DNA of 64,000 bases from contig NZ_CAJTSC010000009.1 in the NCBI RefSeq assembly GCF_910578895.1, positions 12,343-76,342 of the forward strand, written 5' to 3'. The translations under genes and the position numbers were made by a program. Source of the DNA: an uncultured Bacteroides sp. (GTDB lineage Bacteria > Bacteroidota > Bacteroidia > Bacteroidales > Bacteroidaceae). The notes under the pieces are model-generated. The model had not been told where the DNA came from. It did not search any database and saw only the letters and a list, made by a program, of their open reading frames with translations. Shown here one piece after another: positions 1 through 8,167 of the stretch. Each line of letters starts with the position of its first letter. The first letter of the stretch is position 1.

Positions 1-72
1 TTCCCAGCAAGTTGGGAACATATTCCCTGTACGCTGGGAACACATTCCCTGCGGGCTGGGAATAAAGTTCCA
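1..72. repeat. 22-bp-period dyad array, TTCCC-N8-GGGAA type (copy A1)
   Basis: Three successive units with TTCCC at 1, 23 and 45 and GGGAA at 14, 36 and 58 give an exact 22 bp period. Each unit is an 18 bp imperfect dyad (5 bp arm, 8 bp centre, 5 bp arm) separated by 4 bp. A degenerate fourth unit follows (TTCC at 68). The array runs off the left edge, so it may be longer. The centres are not conserved, only the arms and the spacing. The same layout recurs at 6732-6815. Confidence 0.85.
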
Positions 73-247
73 CCAAGCAGAAAACGACTGGCACTCATAT
101 ATCACTGATAATAAGCGCTTGGCGGGAATATTTCGCCAACCTGTTCTTATCCGTTTGTTCTTCACCGGTTCGTTTCCGTTTGTCCGCTTCCGCCTGTCTG
201 TTTGTGCGGTCTCTCCGGCCGTATGCCCCGGTATAGTTGCCGGCTTC

Positions 248-310
248 TAACTCCTATCCCGAAGGGAGATAACTCCCTTTAGCTCCTGTAAATGAAAAAG
301 CCGTGCGGCT
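248..310. repeat. GGAGTTA/AACTCC inverted element (copy 1)
   Basis: AACTCC words alternate with a GGGAG arm and run into a TGTAAATGAAA stretch and a small hairpin AGCCG-tg-CGGCT (298-309). The segment from GATAACTCC through TGTAAATGAAA to AGCCGTGC is closely matched by 56215-56261 near the other end of the window, so this is a dispersed sequence family. Function unknown. Confidence 0.6.
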
Positions 311-358
311 CTCCCAAAAAACTTTGCGGCATACCATCGGTCCTGAAACGAAAAGTCG

Positions 359-366
359 TACCTTTG
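359..366 (+). promoter_or_regulatory. Bacteroides -7 box for radA
   Basis: TACCTTTG is a full match to the Bacteroides -7 consensus TAnnTTTG and lies 28 bp before the radA start. No convincing -33 TTTG box is seen at the usual 19-20 bp spacing. Confidence 0.55.
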
Positions 367-394
367 GGCAATCATTCTAAAGGAAGTTCTTTTT

Positions 395-1762
395 ATGGCA
401 AAAGAAAAGACGGTATATGTATGCAGCAACTGCGGACAGGACTCGCCCAAATGGGTAGGCAAATGTCCGTCGTGCGGAGCGTGGAACACCTACGTGGAAG
501 AAGTGGTGCGGAAGGAAACCGTGAACAAACGCCCCGTATCGGGCATTGAGACCACCAAGGCGAAGCCGCTGACACTGAACGAGATTACCGCCGGAGACGA
601 ACCCCGAATCGACCTGCACGACGCGGAACTGAACCGCGTGCTGGGTGGCGGACTGGTGCAAGGCTCGCTTGTACTGATAGGCGGCGAACCGGGCATCGGC
701 AAATCGACCCTGGTGTTGCAAACCATACTCCGGATACCGGAGAAACGCATCCTCTACGTATCCGGCGAAGAGAGCGCCCGGCAATTGAAACTGCGTGCCG
801 ACCGCCTGTCCGGCACATCGGGCGACTGCCTGATTGTCTGCGAGACCTCATTGGAGCAGATTTACGTACACATCAAGAACACACATCCCGACCTGGTCAT
901 CATAGACTCCATACAAACCATATCGACAGAGACGCTCGAGTCGTCGCCCGGCAGCATCGCCCAAGTCAGGGAGTGCTCCGCCTCCATCCTGCGCTTCGCC
1001 AAAGAGACGCATACGGCGGTCATCCTCATCGGGCATATCAACAAAGAAGGGAGCATCGCCGGTCCTAAGGTGCTGGAACACATCGTAGACACCGTGCTCC
1101 AGTTCGAAGGCGACCAGCACTATATGTACCGCATCCTGCGCAGCATCAAGAACCGCTTCGGAAGCACTGCCGAACTGGGCATTTACGAAATGCGGCAAGA
1201 CGGGCTGCGGCAGGTAAGCAACCCTTCGGAACTGCTTCTCAGCCAAGACCACGAGGGAATGAGCGGCATCGCCATCGCCTCCGCCATAGAGGGCGTACGC
1301 CCGTTCCTGATAGAGACGCAGGCACTCGTGAGCAGCGCCGTATACGGAAACCCGCAACGTTCCGCCACCGGCTTCGACATCCGCAGAATGAATATGCTGC
1401 TGGCAGTACTGGAGAAGCGCGTCGGCTTCAAGCTTGCCCAAAAGGACGTTTTCCTGAACATTGCCGGCGGACTGAAAGTAAACGACCCCGCCATCGACCT
1501 GGCAGTCATCAGCGCCATTCTGTCCAGCAACATGGACACTGACATCGAACCGGAAATCTGCATGGCGGGCGAGATAGGGCTGTCCGGCGAAATCCGCCCC
1601 GTAAACCGGATTGAACAGCGTATCGGCGAAGCTGAAAAGCTGGGCTTCAAACGGTTCATATTGCCTAAATATAATCTGCAGGGACTGAACACCTCCAAAC
1701 TGAAAATCGAGCTGATACCGGTAAGGAAAGTGGAAGAGGCTTTCCGGACGCTGTTCGGATAA
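395..1762 (+). CDS. radA: DNA repair protein RadA
   Basis: RadA is a RecA-related ATPase that promotes branch migration of recombination intermediates in the cytoplasm. The 455-residue length is usual for the family. The N-terminus has the C4 zinc finger (C10, C13, C24, C27), followed by the Walker A motif GEPGIGKST at about 97-105, the RadA-specific KNRFG motif near residue 250, and the C-terminal Lon-protease-like domain. The start follows a -7 box at 359-366. It is the first gene of a plus-strand group; the next gene starts 67 bp downstream and may be read through. Identification is secure. Confidence 0.97.
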   Translation: MAKEKTVYVCSNCGQDSPKWVGKCPSCGAWNTYVEEVVRKETVNKRPVSGIETTKAKPLTLNEITAGDEPRIDLHDAELNRVLGGGLVQGSLVLIGGEPGIGKSTLVLQTILRIPEKRILYVSGEESARQLKLRADRLSGTSGDCLIVCETSLEQIYVHIKNTHPDLVIIDSIQTISTETLESSPGSIAQVRECSASILRFAKETHTAVILIGHINKEGSIAGPKVLEHIVDTVLQFEGDQHYMYRILRSIKNRFGSTAELGIYEMRQDGLRQVSNPSELLLSQDHEGMSGIAIASAIEGVRPFLIETQALVSSAVYGNPQRSATGFDIRRMNMLLAVLEKRVGFKLAQKDVFLNIAGGLKVNDPAIDLAVISAILSSNMDTDIEPEICMAGEIGLSGEIRPVNRIEQRIGEAEKLGFKRFILPKYNLQGLNTSKLKIELIPVRKVEEAFRTLFG

Positions 1763-1829
1763 GGACAAGAGCAGACCGAATAAGATATGGACATACTTCA
1801 AGCACTTACTTAGCACAGAAAGAAGACCA

Positions 1830-3455
1830 ATGATACAAGAATACCAACTGCGCGTACTGCCCGAGGTTGCAGCCAACGAGCAACGCATCAAAGAGTACCT
1901 CATACAGGAAAAAGGAGTGAACGCACGCGACATTACAGCCACGCGCGTGCTGAAACGCAGCATCGACGCACGCCAACGCACTATCTTCGTGAACCTGACC
2001 GTGCGCGCCTACCTCAATGAGCAGCCGAAAGAGAAGGAGTATCGGGAGACTATATATAATAATGTGTCGGAGCGTCCGCAAGTGGTGGTCGTGGGAGCCG
2101 GTCCCGGCGGACTGTTTGCCGCCTTGCGCCTGATAGAACTCGGGCTGCGCCCCATTGTAGTGGAGCGCGGGAAAAATGTGCGCGACCGCAAGAAAGACCT
2201 CGCCCTGATAGGGCGCGAACAGAGCGTCAACCCGGAGTCCAATTACAGCTTCGGAGAAGGGGGCGCGGGGGCATACTCGGACGGCAAGCTCTATACCCGC
2301 AGCAAGAAACGGGGAAACACGGACAAGATACTGAACGTATTCTGCCAGCACGGCGCCTCGCCTTCCATACTTGTAGACGCGCATCCCCACATCGGAACAG
2401 ACAAACTGCCACGCGTGATAGAGAATATGCGGAACACCATCATCAACTGTGGCGGCGAAGTGCACTTCGAAACACGCATGGACGCCCTGATTATCGGACA
2501 TGACGAGGTGAAAGGCATCGAGACCAATACCGGAAAGACGTTCCTCGGTCCCGTGATACTCGCCACCGGACACTCCGCACGCGATGTGTATCGCTGGCTG
2601 GCAGCCAACCGGGTGGAGATAGAAGCCAAAGGCATCGCCGTAGGCGTTCGTCTGGAGCATCCCGCCCTGCTGATAGACCAGATACAATATCACAACCGCA
2701 ACGGGCGCGGCAAGTACCTGCCCGCCGCCGAATACAGTTTCGTGACCCAAGTGGACGGAAGAGGGGTCTACAGCTTCTGCATGTGTCCAGGCGGGTTTGT
2801 AGTCCCGGCAGCCAGCGGTCCACGGCAAATCGTAGTCAACGGCATGAGCCCCAGCAACCGGGGTTCGCGCTGGAGCAATTCGGGAATGGTGGTGGAGTTG
2901 CGTCCGGAAGACCTTGAAACAATCGACATCGGCGAACCGACTGTCGGCAATCCCGAAGAGTATTCGGCAAAGGACGGAGATTGCGCAGCTGCCAACAGCC
3001 AACTGAGAATGCTCTACTTTCAGGAAGCCCTGGAGCAACTTTGCTGGCAGCAAGGCAACATGAAGCAGACGGCACCCGCACAACGCATGGCGGACTTTAC
3101 CAAGAAAAAGCTCAGCTACGACCTGCCCGAGAGCTCGTATGCGCCGGGATTGGTCTCCTCGCCCCTGCACTTCTGGATGCCGCCATTCATCGCAAACCGG
3201 CTGGGCAAAGGTTTCCAGCAGTTCGGGAAATACGCCCACGGCTTCCTGACCAACGAAGCCACCATGATTGGGGTGGAAACCCGCACGTCCGCCCCGGTCC
3301 GCATCGTCCGGGATAAGGACACGCTGCAACATATCCGCCTGAAAGGGTTGTTCCCCTGCGGTGAAGGAGCGGGATATGCGGGCGGCATCGTCTCGGCAGG
3401 CATTGACGGAGAAAGATGTGCTGAAGCCGCAGCCAACCTGTTGCTGGGCATGTGA
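1830..3455 (+). CDS. FAD-dependent dehydrogenase (COG2509-like oxidoreductase)
   Basis: A 541-residue flavoprotein. After about 85 residues of an N-terminal domain comes the dinucleotide-binding fold with VVVVGAGPGGLFAAL (about 85-99), then the FGEGGAGAYSDGKLYT stretch typical of the uncharacterised 'NAD-utilising dehydrogenase' family found across bacteria, and near the C-terminus a second FAD-contacting segment, FPCGEGAGYAGGIVSAGIDG. The family is widespread but its substrate is not known. No signal peptide or membrane segment is seen, so it should be cytoplasmic. It sits directly behind radA on the same strand. I am sure of the fold and not of the reaction. Confidence 0.88.
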   Translation: MIQEYQLRVLPEVAANEQRIKEYLIQEKGVNARDITATRVLKRSIDARQRTIFVNLTVRAYLNEQPKEKEYRETIYNNVSERPQVVVVGAGPGGLFAALRLIELGLRPIVVERGKNVRDRKKDLALIGREQSVNPESNYSFGEGGAGAYSDGKLYTRSKKRGNTDKILNVFCQHGASPSILVDAHPHIGTDKLPRVIENMRNTIINCGGEVHFETRMDALIIGHDEVKGIETNTGKTFLGPVILATGHSARDVYRWLAANRVEIEAKGIAVGVRLEHPALLIDQIQYHNRNGRGKYLPAAEYSFVTQVDGRGVYSFCMCPGGFVVPAASGPRQIVVNGMSPSNRGSRWSNSGMVVELRPEDLETIDIGEPTVGNPEEYSAKDGDCAAANSQLRMLYFQEALEQLCWQQGNMKQTAPAQRMADFTKKKLSYDLPESSYAPGLVSSPLHFWMPPFIANRLGKGFQQFGKYAHGFLTNEATMIGVETRTSAPVRIVRDKDTLQHIRLKGLFPCGEGAGYAGGIVSAGIDGERCAEAAANLLLGM

Positions 3456-3476
3456 CGGATTACCAAAAATAATCCT

Positions 3477-3484
3477 TACTTTTG
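3477..3484 (+). promoter_or_regulatory. Bacteroides -7 box for the LuxR-type regulator
   Basis: TACTTTTG matches TAnnTTTG exactly and lies 20 bp before the ATG at 3505. It supports that start over a longer in-frame ORF that would begin inside the preceding gene. Confidence 0.6.
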
Positions 3485-3504
3485 CAGACAAACCCCGCAG
3501 TTTT

Positions 3505-4113
3505 ATGACAGCTCCCGAAATAGCAATCGTCTCGCCCGACACCCTCGCCTCGTTGGGATTGCAGCATCTCCTGCAAGAGATTATCCCGATGGCTACCATC
3601 CGTGCGTTCCGTTCCTTTGCCGAACTCATGGATGATACGCCCGACATGTATGCACATTACTTTATCTCTTCACAGATTTATTTCGAGCACACCTCGTTCT
3701 TCCTGCCCCGCAAGCCCAAAACCATCGTGCTAGCAGGCGGCGACAACCAGCCCCAGCTATCGGGAGTGCCCACCCTGAACATCTACCAGGACGAGAAAAG
3801 CCTTGTAAAAGACATCCTCCGGCTGCACCGTCACGGACACCACCACGGACATCCCGGCAAGCAACCGGACGATTCCCGTCCCGCCACGCCGCCTTATGCC
3901 GACAGCCACGACCTTTCCGCCCGCGAAATAGAAGTGCTGGTGCTTCTCACCAAAGGGCTTATCAACAAGGAGATTGCCGACAAGCTGAACATCAGCCTTA
4001 CCACCGTCATCACCCACCGGAAGAACATCGTAGAGAAACTGGGCATCAAGTCCGTATCGGGACTGACAATCTACGCCGTGATGCACGGCTATGTCGATGC
4101 GGACAGGATATAA
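3505..4113 (+). CDS. LuxR/NarL-type regulator with pseudo-receiver and His-rich linker
   Basis: A 202-residue transcription factor. Residues 1-105 resemble a receiver domain in length and pattern (IAIVSPDTLASLGLQHLL at the start), but the place of the phospho-accepting Asp after the third strand reads FISSQIY, without Asp, so it is probably not phosphorylated. Residues 108-116 are HRHGHHHGH, a likely metal-binding linker. Residues 137-202 form a standard LuxR-type HTH (LSAREIEVLVLLTKG, then NKEIADKLNIS). The ATG at 3505 was chosen because a -7 box precedes it; the ORF is open upstream into the oxidoreductase gene. The next gene is a TonB-dependent receptor with its own promoter, so a role in metal- or haem-responsive control of that receptor is a reasonable inference, not shown. 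Confidence 0.85.
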   Translation: MTAPEIAIVSPDTLASLGLQHLLQEIIPMATIRAFRSFAELMDDTPDMYAHYFISSQIYFEHTSFFLPRKPKTIVLAGGDNQPQLSGVPTLNIYQDEKSLVKDILRLHRHGHHHGHPGKQPDDSRPATPPYADSHDLSAREIEVLVLLTKGLINKEIADKLNISLTTVITHRKNIVEKLGIKSVSGLTIYAVMHGYVDADRI

Positions 4114-4152
4114 GGAATCATCGGGAGTTAGAATAATCCTCATTAATTAGGA

Positions 4153-4183
4153 TTGCACAGACTGGAGATTTCGCATTACTTTG
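4153..4183 (+). promoter_or_regulatory. Promoter of the TonB-dependent receptor
   Basis: TTGC at 4153-4156 and TTACTTTG at 4176-4183 (7 of 8 matches to TAnnTTTG) are spaced by 19 bp, the usual -33/-7 spacing. The -7 element lies 20 bp before the ATG at 4204. It gives the receptor its own transcription start separate from the regulator upstream. Confidence 0.5.
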
Positions 4184-4203
4184 CAGCCGAAATAAAACCA
4201 GTT

Positions 4204-6678
4204 ATGAGACAAAACAAGATTATCACCCTGATTCTGACGCTCCTCACTGCCGGCAATGCACTTGCGGCAGAGGCGGACACCCTGAAAGTAGTAGACGTGG
4301 AAGAGGTGCTCGTCATTGCGGCACCCAAAGAGAACCGCAAGTTGCGCGAGCTGCCCGCAGCCGTCACCCTGCTGTCGCAACAAGACATGCAGGCAGCCCA
4401 AGTAAATTCCATCAAGAACCTGACAGGGCTTGTCCCCAACATGTTCATCCCCGACTACGGTTCACGCCTGACCTCTGCCGTCTACATCCGCGGCATCGGT
4501 TCGCGCATCAACACGCCGTCCATCGGGCTGTATGTAAACAACATCCCCTACATCGACAAGTCCGCCTTCGATTTCGACTACTCCGACATCGAGCGCATCG
4601 ACGTATTGCGCGGTCCGCAAGGCACACTGTACGGACGGAACGCGATGGGCGGCCTGATTAAAATCCACACCCGCTCTCCCTTCTCCTACCAAGGCACGGA
4701 CTTCCGCATAGGTGCAGGCACGCACAACACTTACAATGCCTCGCTGACGCACTACCACCGCGCATCCGAACGCTTCGCGTTCTCTACCAGCGGCTTCTAC
4801 GACTACGAAGGCGGTTTCTTCCGCAATGCGGCGCTCGGCAACAAGAAGATAGACAAGACCCGGGCTACCGGCGGACGCTTCCGCGGCATCTACCTGCCTT
4901 CCGAAGACTGGAAAGTAGACTTGAACGTAAGCTACGAATACAGCGACCAGGGCGGCTATCCGTACTATTATACGGGCAGCGTCAATCCCGCCGCCCAAAG
5001 CGAAGAGCTAAAACCCTACATCGGCACCATTTCCAACAACCGCGAGAGCAACTACAACCGCAACCTGATGAACACAGGGCTGAACCTCGAATACCAGGCG
5101 CAACGCTTCACGCTGAGCGCCGTCACGGGCTACCAATTCCTGAAAGACCGCATGTTCATCGACCAGGACTTTACGGCAAAAGACATCTATACGCTTGAAC
5201 AAAGGCAGCGCATCCACACCCTGAGCGAGGAGATTGTGATGAAAAGCAAGGGCAACGGCAGTTGGCAGTGGACCACAGGCGTCTTCGGCTTCTACCAATG
5301 GCTGAAAACCGATGCACCGGTAGTGTTCAGGGAAGACGGCATGAGCATGTTGCAGCAGATGCTGGGCGGCGTAATCCCTGCCAAGATAGAAATCCCCATG
5401 GGACCGGGCATGGGGCTCAACATTCTGCCATCCCTGCGGCTGGGCAGCAGCAACCTGCTTATCAACGGCAATTTCGACACGCCGCTGCTGAACGGGGCGC
5501 TGTTCCACCAATCCACCTTCAAAGACCTGTTCGGCGTGGCGGGCCTCTCTTTCACTGCCGGACTGCGACTGGATTACGAGAAGATAAAGATGGACTACGA
5601 CTCAGGCACGGCAATGGACTATACGGTAGGCATCAAGGGAGAAATGACGCGGGGCGGACAGGTAATCCGTGAAATGGAGATGATGCCCGAAACGGCGCTC
5701 ACCGTACACTCGCGCTATCAAGGTTCCATCGACAAAGACTACCTGCAACTGCTGCCCAAGTTCGCCCTTCAATACGACTTCAAGAACAACCGGGGCAATG
5801 TCTATGCCACCGTCAGCAAGGGCTACCGCTCGGGCGGATACAACATCCAGATGTTCTCCGACCTGTTGCAGTACAGCCTGCAGAACGACATGAAGCGGCA
5901 GACGAAAGAAGAGGTGCTGAAAGCCATAGAGAACTCTCCCGGCGCAGCCTATAAGGACATGATTAGCGGCAAGTTCCCCGACGCAGGCGAGAACCCCGAT
6001 GCCCGCTCCGCCACCGAATACAGGCCGGAGCAAACCTGGAGCTACGAAGCCGGAACCCACCTGAACCTGTTCGGCAACCGCCTGCATGCCGATGCCGCCA
6101 TGTTCTGGCTGGAGACGCGCGACCAGCAAATCTCACGCTTTGCAGGAGCAAGCGGCTTAGGACGCGAAACGGTGAACGCAGGTAAAAGCCGCAGCTTCGG
6201 CGCCGAACTCGCCCTGGCAGCCGCCCTCACCACCGACTTCACGCTGAACGCCAGCTACGGCTATACGTATGCCACCTTCAAGGACTACGTAACCAACGCC
6301 CGCGTAAACGGCGAACTTCAGGAGATCAGCTACAACGGCAACTACGTGCCCTTCGTGCCCAAACACACATTGACCGTAGGCGGGCAGTACATCTTCCGCA
6401 TCAATCCGGGGCACTGGCTGGAACGCATCCAACTGAATGCCGGATACACCGGTGCCGGACGTATCTACTGGACGGAAGGAAACAACATCAGCCAGGCTTT
6501 CTACGGCACGCTGAACGGACGCATCAGCTTCCAGAAAGGCCGCGGACAGGTAGACCTTTGGGTGCGTAATGCCTTGGACAAGGATTATGCCGCCTTCTAC
6601 TTCGAGAGCATGGGCAACGGCTTCATGCAGAAAGGACGCCCCATCCAGGCAGGAGTCGAACTGCGTTGCAGATTCTAA
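4204..6678 (+). CDS. TonB-dependent outer-membrane receptor
   Basis: An 824-residue outer-membrane receptor that would import a ligand using TonB/ExbBD energy. It begins with a signal peptide (MRQNKIITLILTLLTAG, cleavage after ALA), a TonB-box-like EEVLVIA, and a plug domain with the conserved RIDVLRGPQGTLYGRNAMGG. The remainder is the barrel, ending in the C-terminal Phe typical of outer-membrane proteins. There is no N-terminal carboxypeptidase-like domain and no SusD partner, so this is a siderophore/haem/cobalamin-type receptor and not a SusC glycan porin. The ATG at 4204 is preferred to the in-frame one at 4153 because it begins the signal peptide and follows a -7 box. Ligand unknown; the His-rich regulator next door hints at metal or haem. 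Confidence 0.92.
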   Translation: MRQNKIITLILTLLTAGNALAAEADTLKVVDVEEVLVIAAPKENRKLRELPAAVTLLSQQDMQAAQVNSIKNLTGLVPNMFIPDYGSRLTSAVYIRGIGSRINTPSIGLYVNNIPYIDKSAFDFDYSDIERIDVLRGPQGTLYGRNAMGGLIKIHTRSPFSYQGTDFRIGAGTHNTYNASLTHYHRASERFAFSTSGFYDYEGGFFRNAALGNKKIDKTRATGGRFRGIYLPSEDWKVDLNVSYEYSDQGGYPYYYTGSVNPAAQSEELKPYIGTISNNRESNYNRNLMNTGLNLEYQAQRFTLSAVTGYQFLKDRMFIDQDFTAKDIYTLEQRQRIHTLSEEIVMKSKGNGSWQWTTGVFGFYQWLKTDAPVVFREDGMSMLQQMLGGVIPAKIEIPMGPGMGLNILPSLRLGSSNLLINGNFDTPLLNGALFHQSTFKDLFGVAGLSFTAGLRLDYEKIKMDYDSGTAMDYTVGIKGEMTRGGQVIREMEMMPETALTVHSRYQGSIDKDYLQLLPKFALQYDFKNNRGNVYATVSKGYRSGGYNIQMFSDLLQYSLQNDMKRQTKEEVLKAIENSPGAAYKDMISGKFPDAGENPDARSATEYRPEQTWSYEAGTHLNLFGNRLHADAAMFWLETRDQQISRFAGASGLGRETVNAGKSRSFGAELALAAALTTDFTLNASYGYTYATFKDYVTNARVNGELQEISYNGNYVPFVPKHTLTVGGQYIFRINPGHWLERIQLNAGYTGAGRIYWTEGNNISQAFYGTLNGRISFQKGRGQVDLWVRNALDKDYAAFYFESMGNGFMQKGRPIQAGVELRCRF

Positions 6679-6731
6679 GTAATAGAGCCCGCCGCCATTC
6701 CGCAAACCGGGAAGGCTATGTGGCGCGTTTG

Positions 6732-6815
6732 TTCCCAGCTTGTTGGGAACGTATTCCCTGCCCTTTGGGAAAACGTTCCCGGCAAGCTGGGAATACTTTC
6801 CCAACAAGGAGGGAA
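6732..6815. repeat. 22-bp-period dyad array, TTCCC-N8-GGGAA type (copy A2)
   Basis: Four units: TTCCC at 6732, 6754, 6776 and 6798 and GGGAA at 6745, 6767, 6789 and 6811. The 22 bp period is exact through all four units while the 8 bp centres differ. The array lies between two convergent genes (TonB receptor and zinc-ribbon protein). GGGAA-N4-TTCCC between units can pair as well, so a transcript could fold in two alternative registers. Confidence 0.9.
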
Positions 6816-6900
6816 CAAATGGAACACCGTAGTGTTACGTTTCAGGCGGGGTGCTCCTTGAACTTGCCTGCAAGCACGGTCGCCCCCGGTCAAGTACAAA

Positions 6901-6962
6901 ACAGATTGAAAAGAAATCCGAGAAGAAACTGAAGATAAACTTCTTGAAAAAAATTCAAACAG
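6901..6962 (+). repeat. Partial copy of a dispersed element (matches 58864-58925)
   Basis: This 62 bp stretch, from ACAGATTGAAAAG to AAATTCAAACAG, aligns without gaps to the reverse complement of 58864-58925, the left end of the inverted-repeat-bounded element between the TPR and PstS-like genes. By eye about three quarters of positions agree. Only one end of the element is present here. Together with the dyad array at 6732-6815 it fills the gap 6679-6998, which has no gene. Confidence 0.55.
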
Positions 6963-6998
6963 CCCCCGTACACTGCATGGCATTCCTGCCGGCAACGC

Positions 6999-8042
6999 CT
7001 ATTCGTTGATTGCCCCGCAATGCGGGCAGGCGCCTTTCGACCCTATCTTCCGCCCGCAATTGCCGCAACGGTAGCGGGATGCGGCCAGCGATGAGCGCAG
7101 TTTCCTGAAGAACACCCACACCAATACGGCAAGAAACAGATAGCCGACGTATATCTGCGTAGTCAATATAAAGAAGAAGTAACAGAAGATGCAGCAGGAA
7201 GCCAGCCCCAACAGATAGAATACGGCTGCTTCCGGAGCGAGCAGGCGGAACAGGTCGTCGAGCACCGCCAGCAGCACGATGACAAACAGCCAGAGACTCA
7301 TAAGGAAAACCGAAAGCACCGGCGGCACCCTGAACGGCGAGAGCGTGGGGTTGAAGTAGAAGTGTTGCCACGTTTCGGGCACAAACACCTGCATGGACTC
7401 GTACACAGTGGCGCTGAACGCCAGCAACAGGCACAGCAGCAGCGGATAGACGCTGTCTATATCATTGAAGCAGACCATCTGCAACTGTTTGCGCCGGAAC
7501 GCGCGGAACAGCCATACCGCCACAAACAATGCAAAGATAACGATGAAGTAGGAAGCATGCGTCTCGCTGAACAGGTAAATGGCTTGCGAAACACTGTCCG
7601 TAGGTACAAAAGCCCGCATCATGTCCTTCTCCCGAAGCCAGCCCTGCACCTCTTGGGAATGGGCAAGCTTCACCCACACGCTGTCCACACTGTCTGCCGG
7701 ATGAATGGCAAATTCCGCTACCACCACCCTGTCTCCCCGATACAGCGTATTGTAGCGGTCCTTCACGGGCAGGCAGGCTATCGCGACCGAATCATCCTCC
7801 ACCTCGAGGTTCGTATTCCATGTGTAATGACGCTCGTAGAGATAGGCAAGCGAGTCGCGGGTCTTTGCCGGCAGGTTCTCGTCTTCCAAATCGGGACGGG
7901 GATAATGGCAAGAGGAAAGAACGAGGAGCGCGAATATAAAGCACAAGGCACAGCGGACGGGGAATGAAGCGCGTGTCGCACCCGGCAGAGTGACGTTGCG
8001 CTTACGACGACATATATGCAGTTTCTTCTTATTCTTATCCAT
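6999..8042 (-). CDS. Zinc-ribbon membrane lipoprotein, function unknown
   Basis: About 347 residues from the ATG at 8042 (an ATG at 8051 and a TTG at 8066 are in frame). After a basic N-terminus comes a hydrophobic segment ending in a lipobox-like LLVLSSC (Cys at about 45), then a ~120-residue globular region with WVKL and GWLREKDM motifs reminiscent of SH3-like domains, then at least four membrane segments, and at the C-terminus a C4 zinc ribbon (CGNCGRKIGSKGACPHCG). The family occurs in Bacteroidales, with no known role that I recognise. It precedes no operon partner closely: the U32 gene ends 114 bp upstream of its start, across a heptad array. Confidence 0.75.
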   Translation of the reverse strand: MDKNKKKLHICRRKRNVTLPGATRASFPVRCALCFIFALLVLSSCHYPRPDLEDENLPAKTRDSLAYLYERHYTWNTNLEVEDDSVAIACLPVKDRYNTLYRGDRVVVAEFAIHPADSVDSVWVKLAHSQEVQGWLREKDMMRAFVPTDSVSQAIYLFSETHASYFIVIFALFVAVWLFRAFRRKQLQMVCFNDIDSVYPLLLCLLLAFSATVYESMQVFVPETWQHFYFNPTLSPFRVPPVLSVFLMSLWLFVIVLLAVLDDLFRLLAPEAAVFYLLGLASCCIFCYFFFILTTQIYVGYLFLAVLVWVFFRKLRSSLAASRYRCGNCGRKIGSKGACPHCGAINE

Positions 8043-8097
8043 ATCCCACATTCCAACAGGCTCCAAGTGCTGATGATTGCTTCTCTTACACTCTCCG

Positions 8098-8167
8098 CCT
8101 TATGCTTTATAACTTATATCCTATGTCTTACAACTTACATCTTATACCTTATGCTTTATAATTCATA
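8098..8167. repeat. Heptad (7 bp) tandem array, YCTTAYR type
   Basis: Ten consecutive 7-mers (CCTTATG, CTTTATA, ACTTATA, TCCTATG, TCTTACA, ACTTACA, TCTTATA, CCTTATG, CTTTATA, ATTCATA) run without a break in register. The right end overlaps the last codons and stop of the U32 gene (8156). The array belongs to the same class as those at 25840, 28276, 54514 and 62218. Confidence 0.85.

Larger units (their letters stand above)
73..394. other. Intergenic region upstream of radA
   Basis: No credible gene. It holds a short hairpin (TTGGCG at 119-124, CGCCAA at 134-139) that may end an upstream transcript, a pyrimidine-rich stretch from about 141 to 212 built from CCGTTTGT-like words with a weak 8 bp rhythm, the GGAGTTA-type inverted element at 248-310, and the radA promoter box. 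The ORFs that cross it are shadows. Confidence 0.6.

Noticed and set aside
3361..3504. Longer start of the LuxR-type regulator inside the oxidoreductase gene
   Set aside because: The added residues resemble no receiver domain, and a -7 box lies just before the ATG at 3505.
1806..3647. Long minus-strand ORF (613 codons) opposite the oxidoreductase
   Set aside because: An antisense shadow of a GC-biased gene; no domain pattern, and it crosses two genes. The same holds for the long ORFs opposite the M13 peptidase and ABC-F genes.
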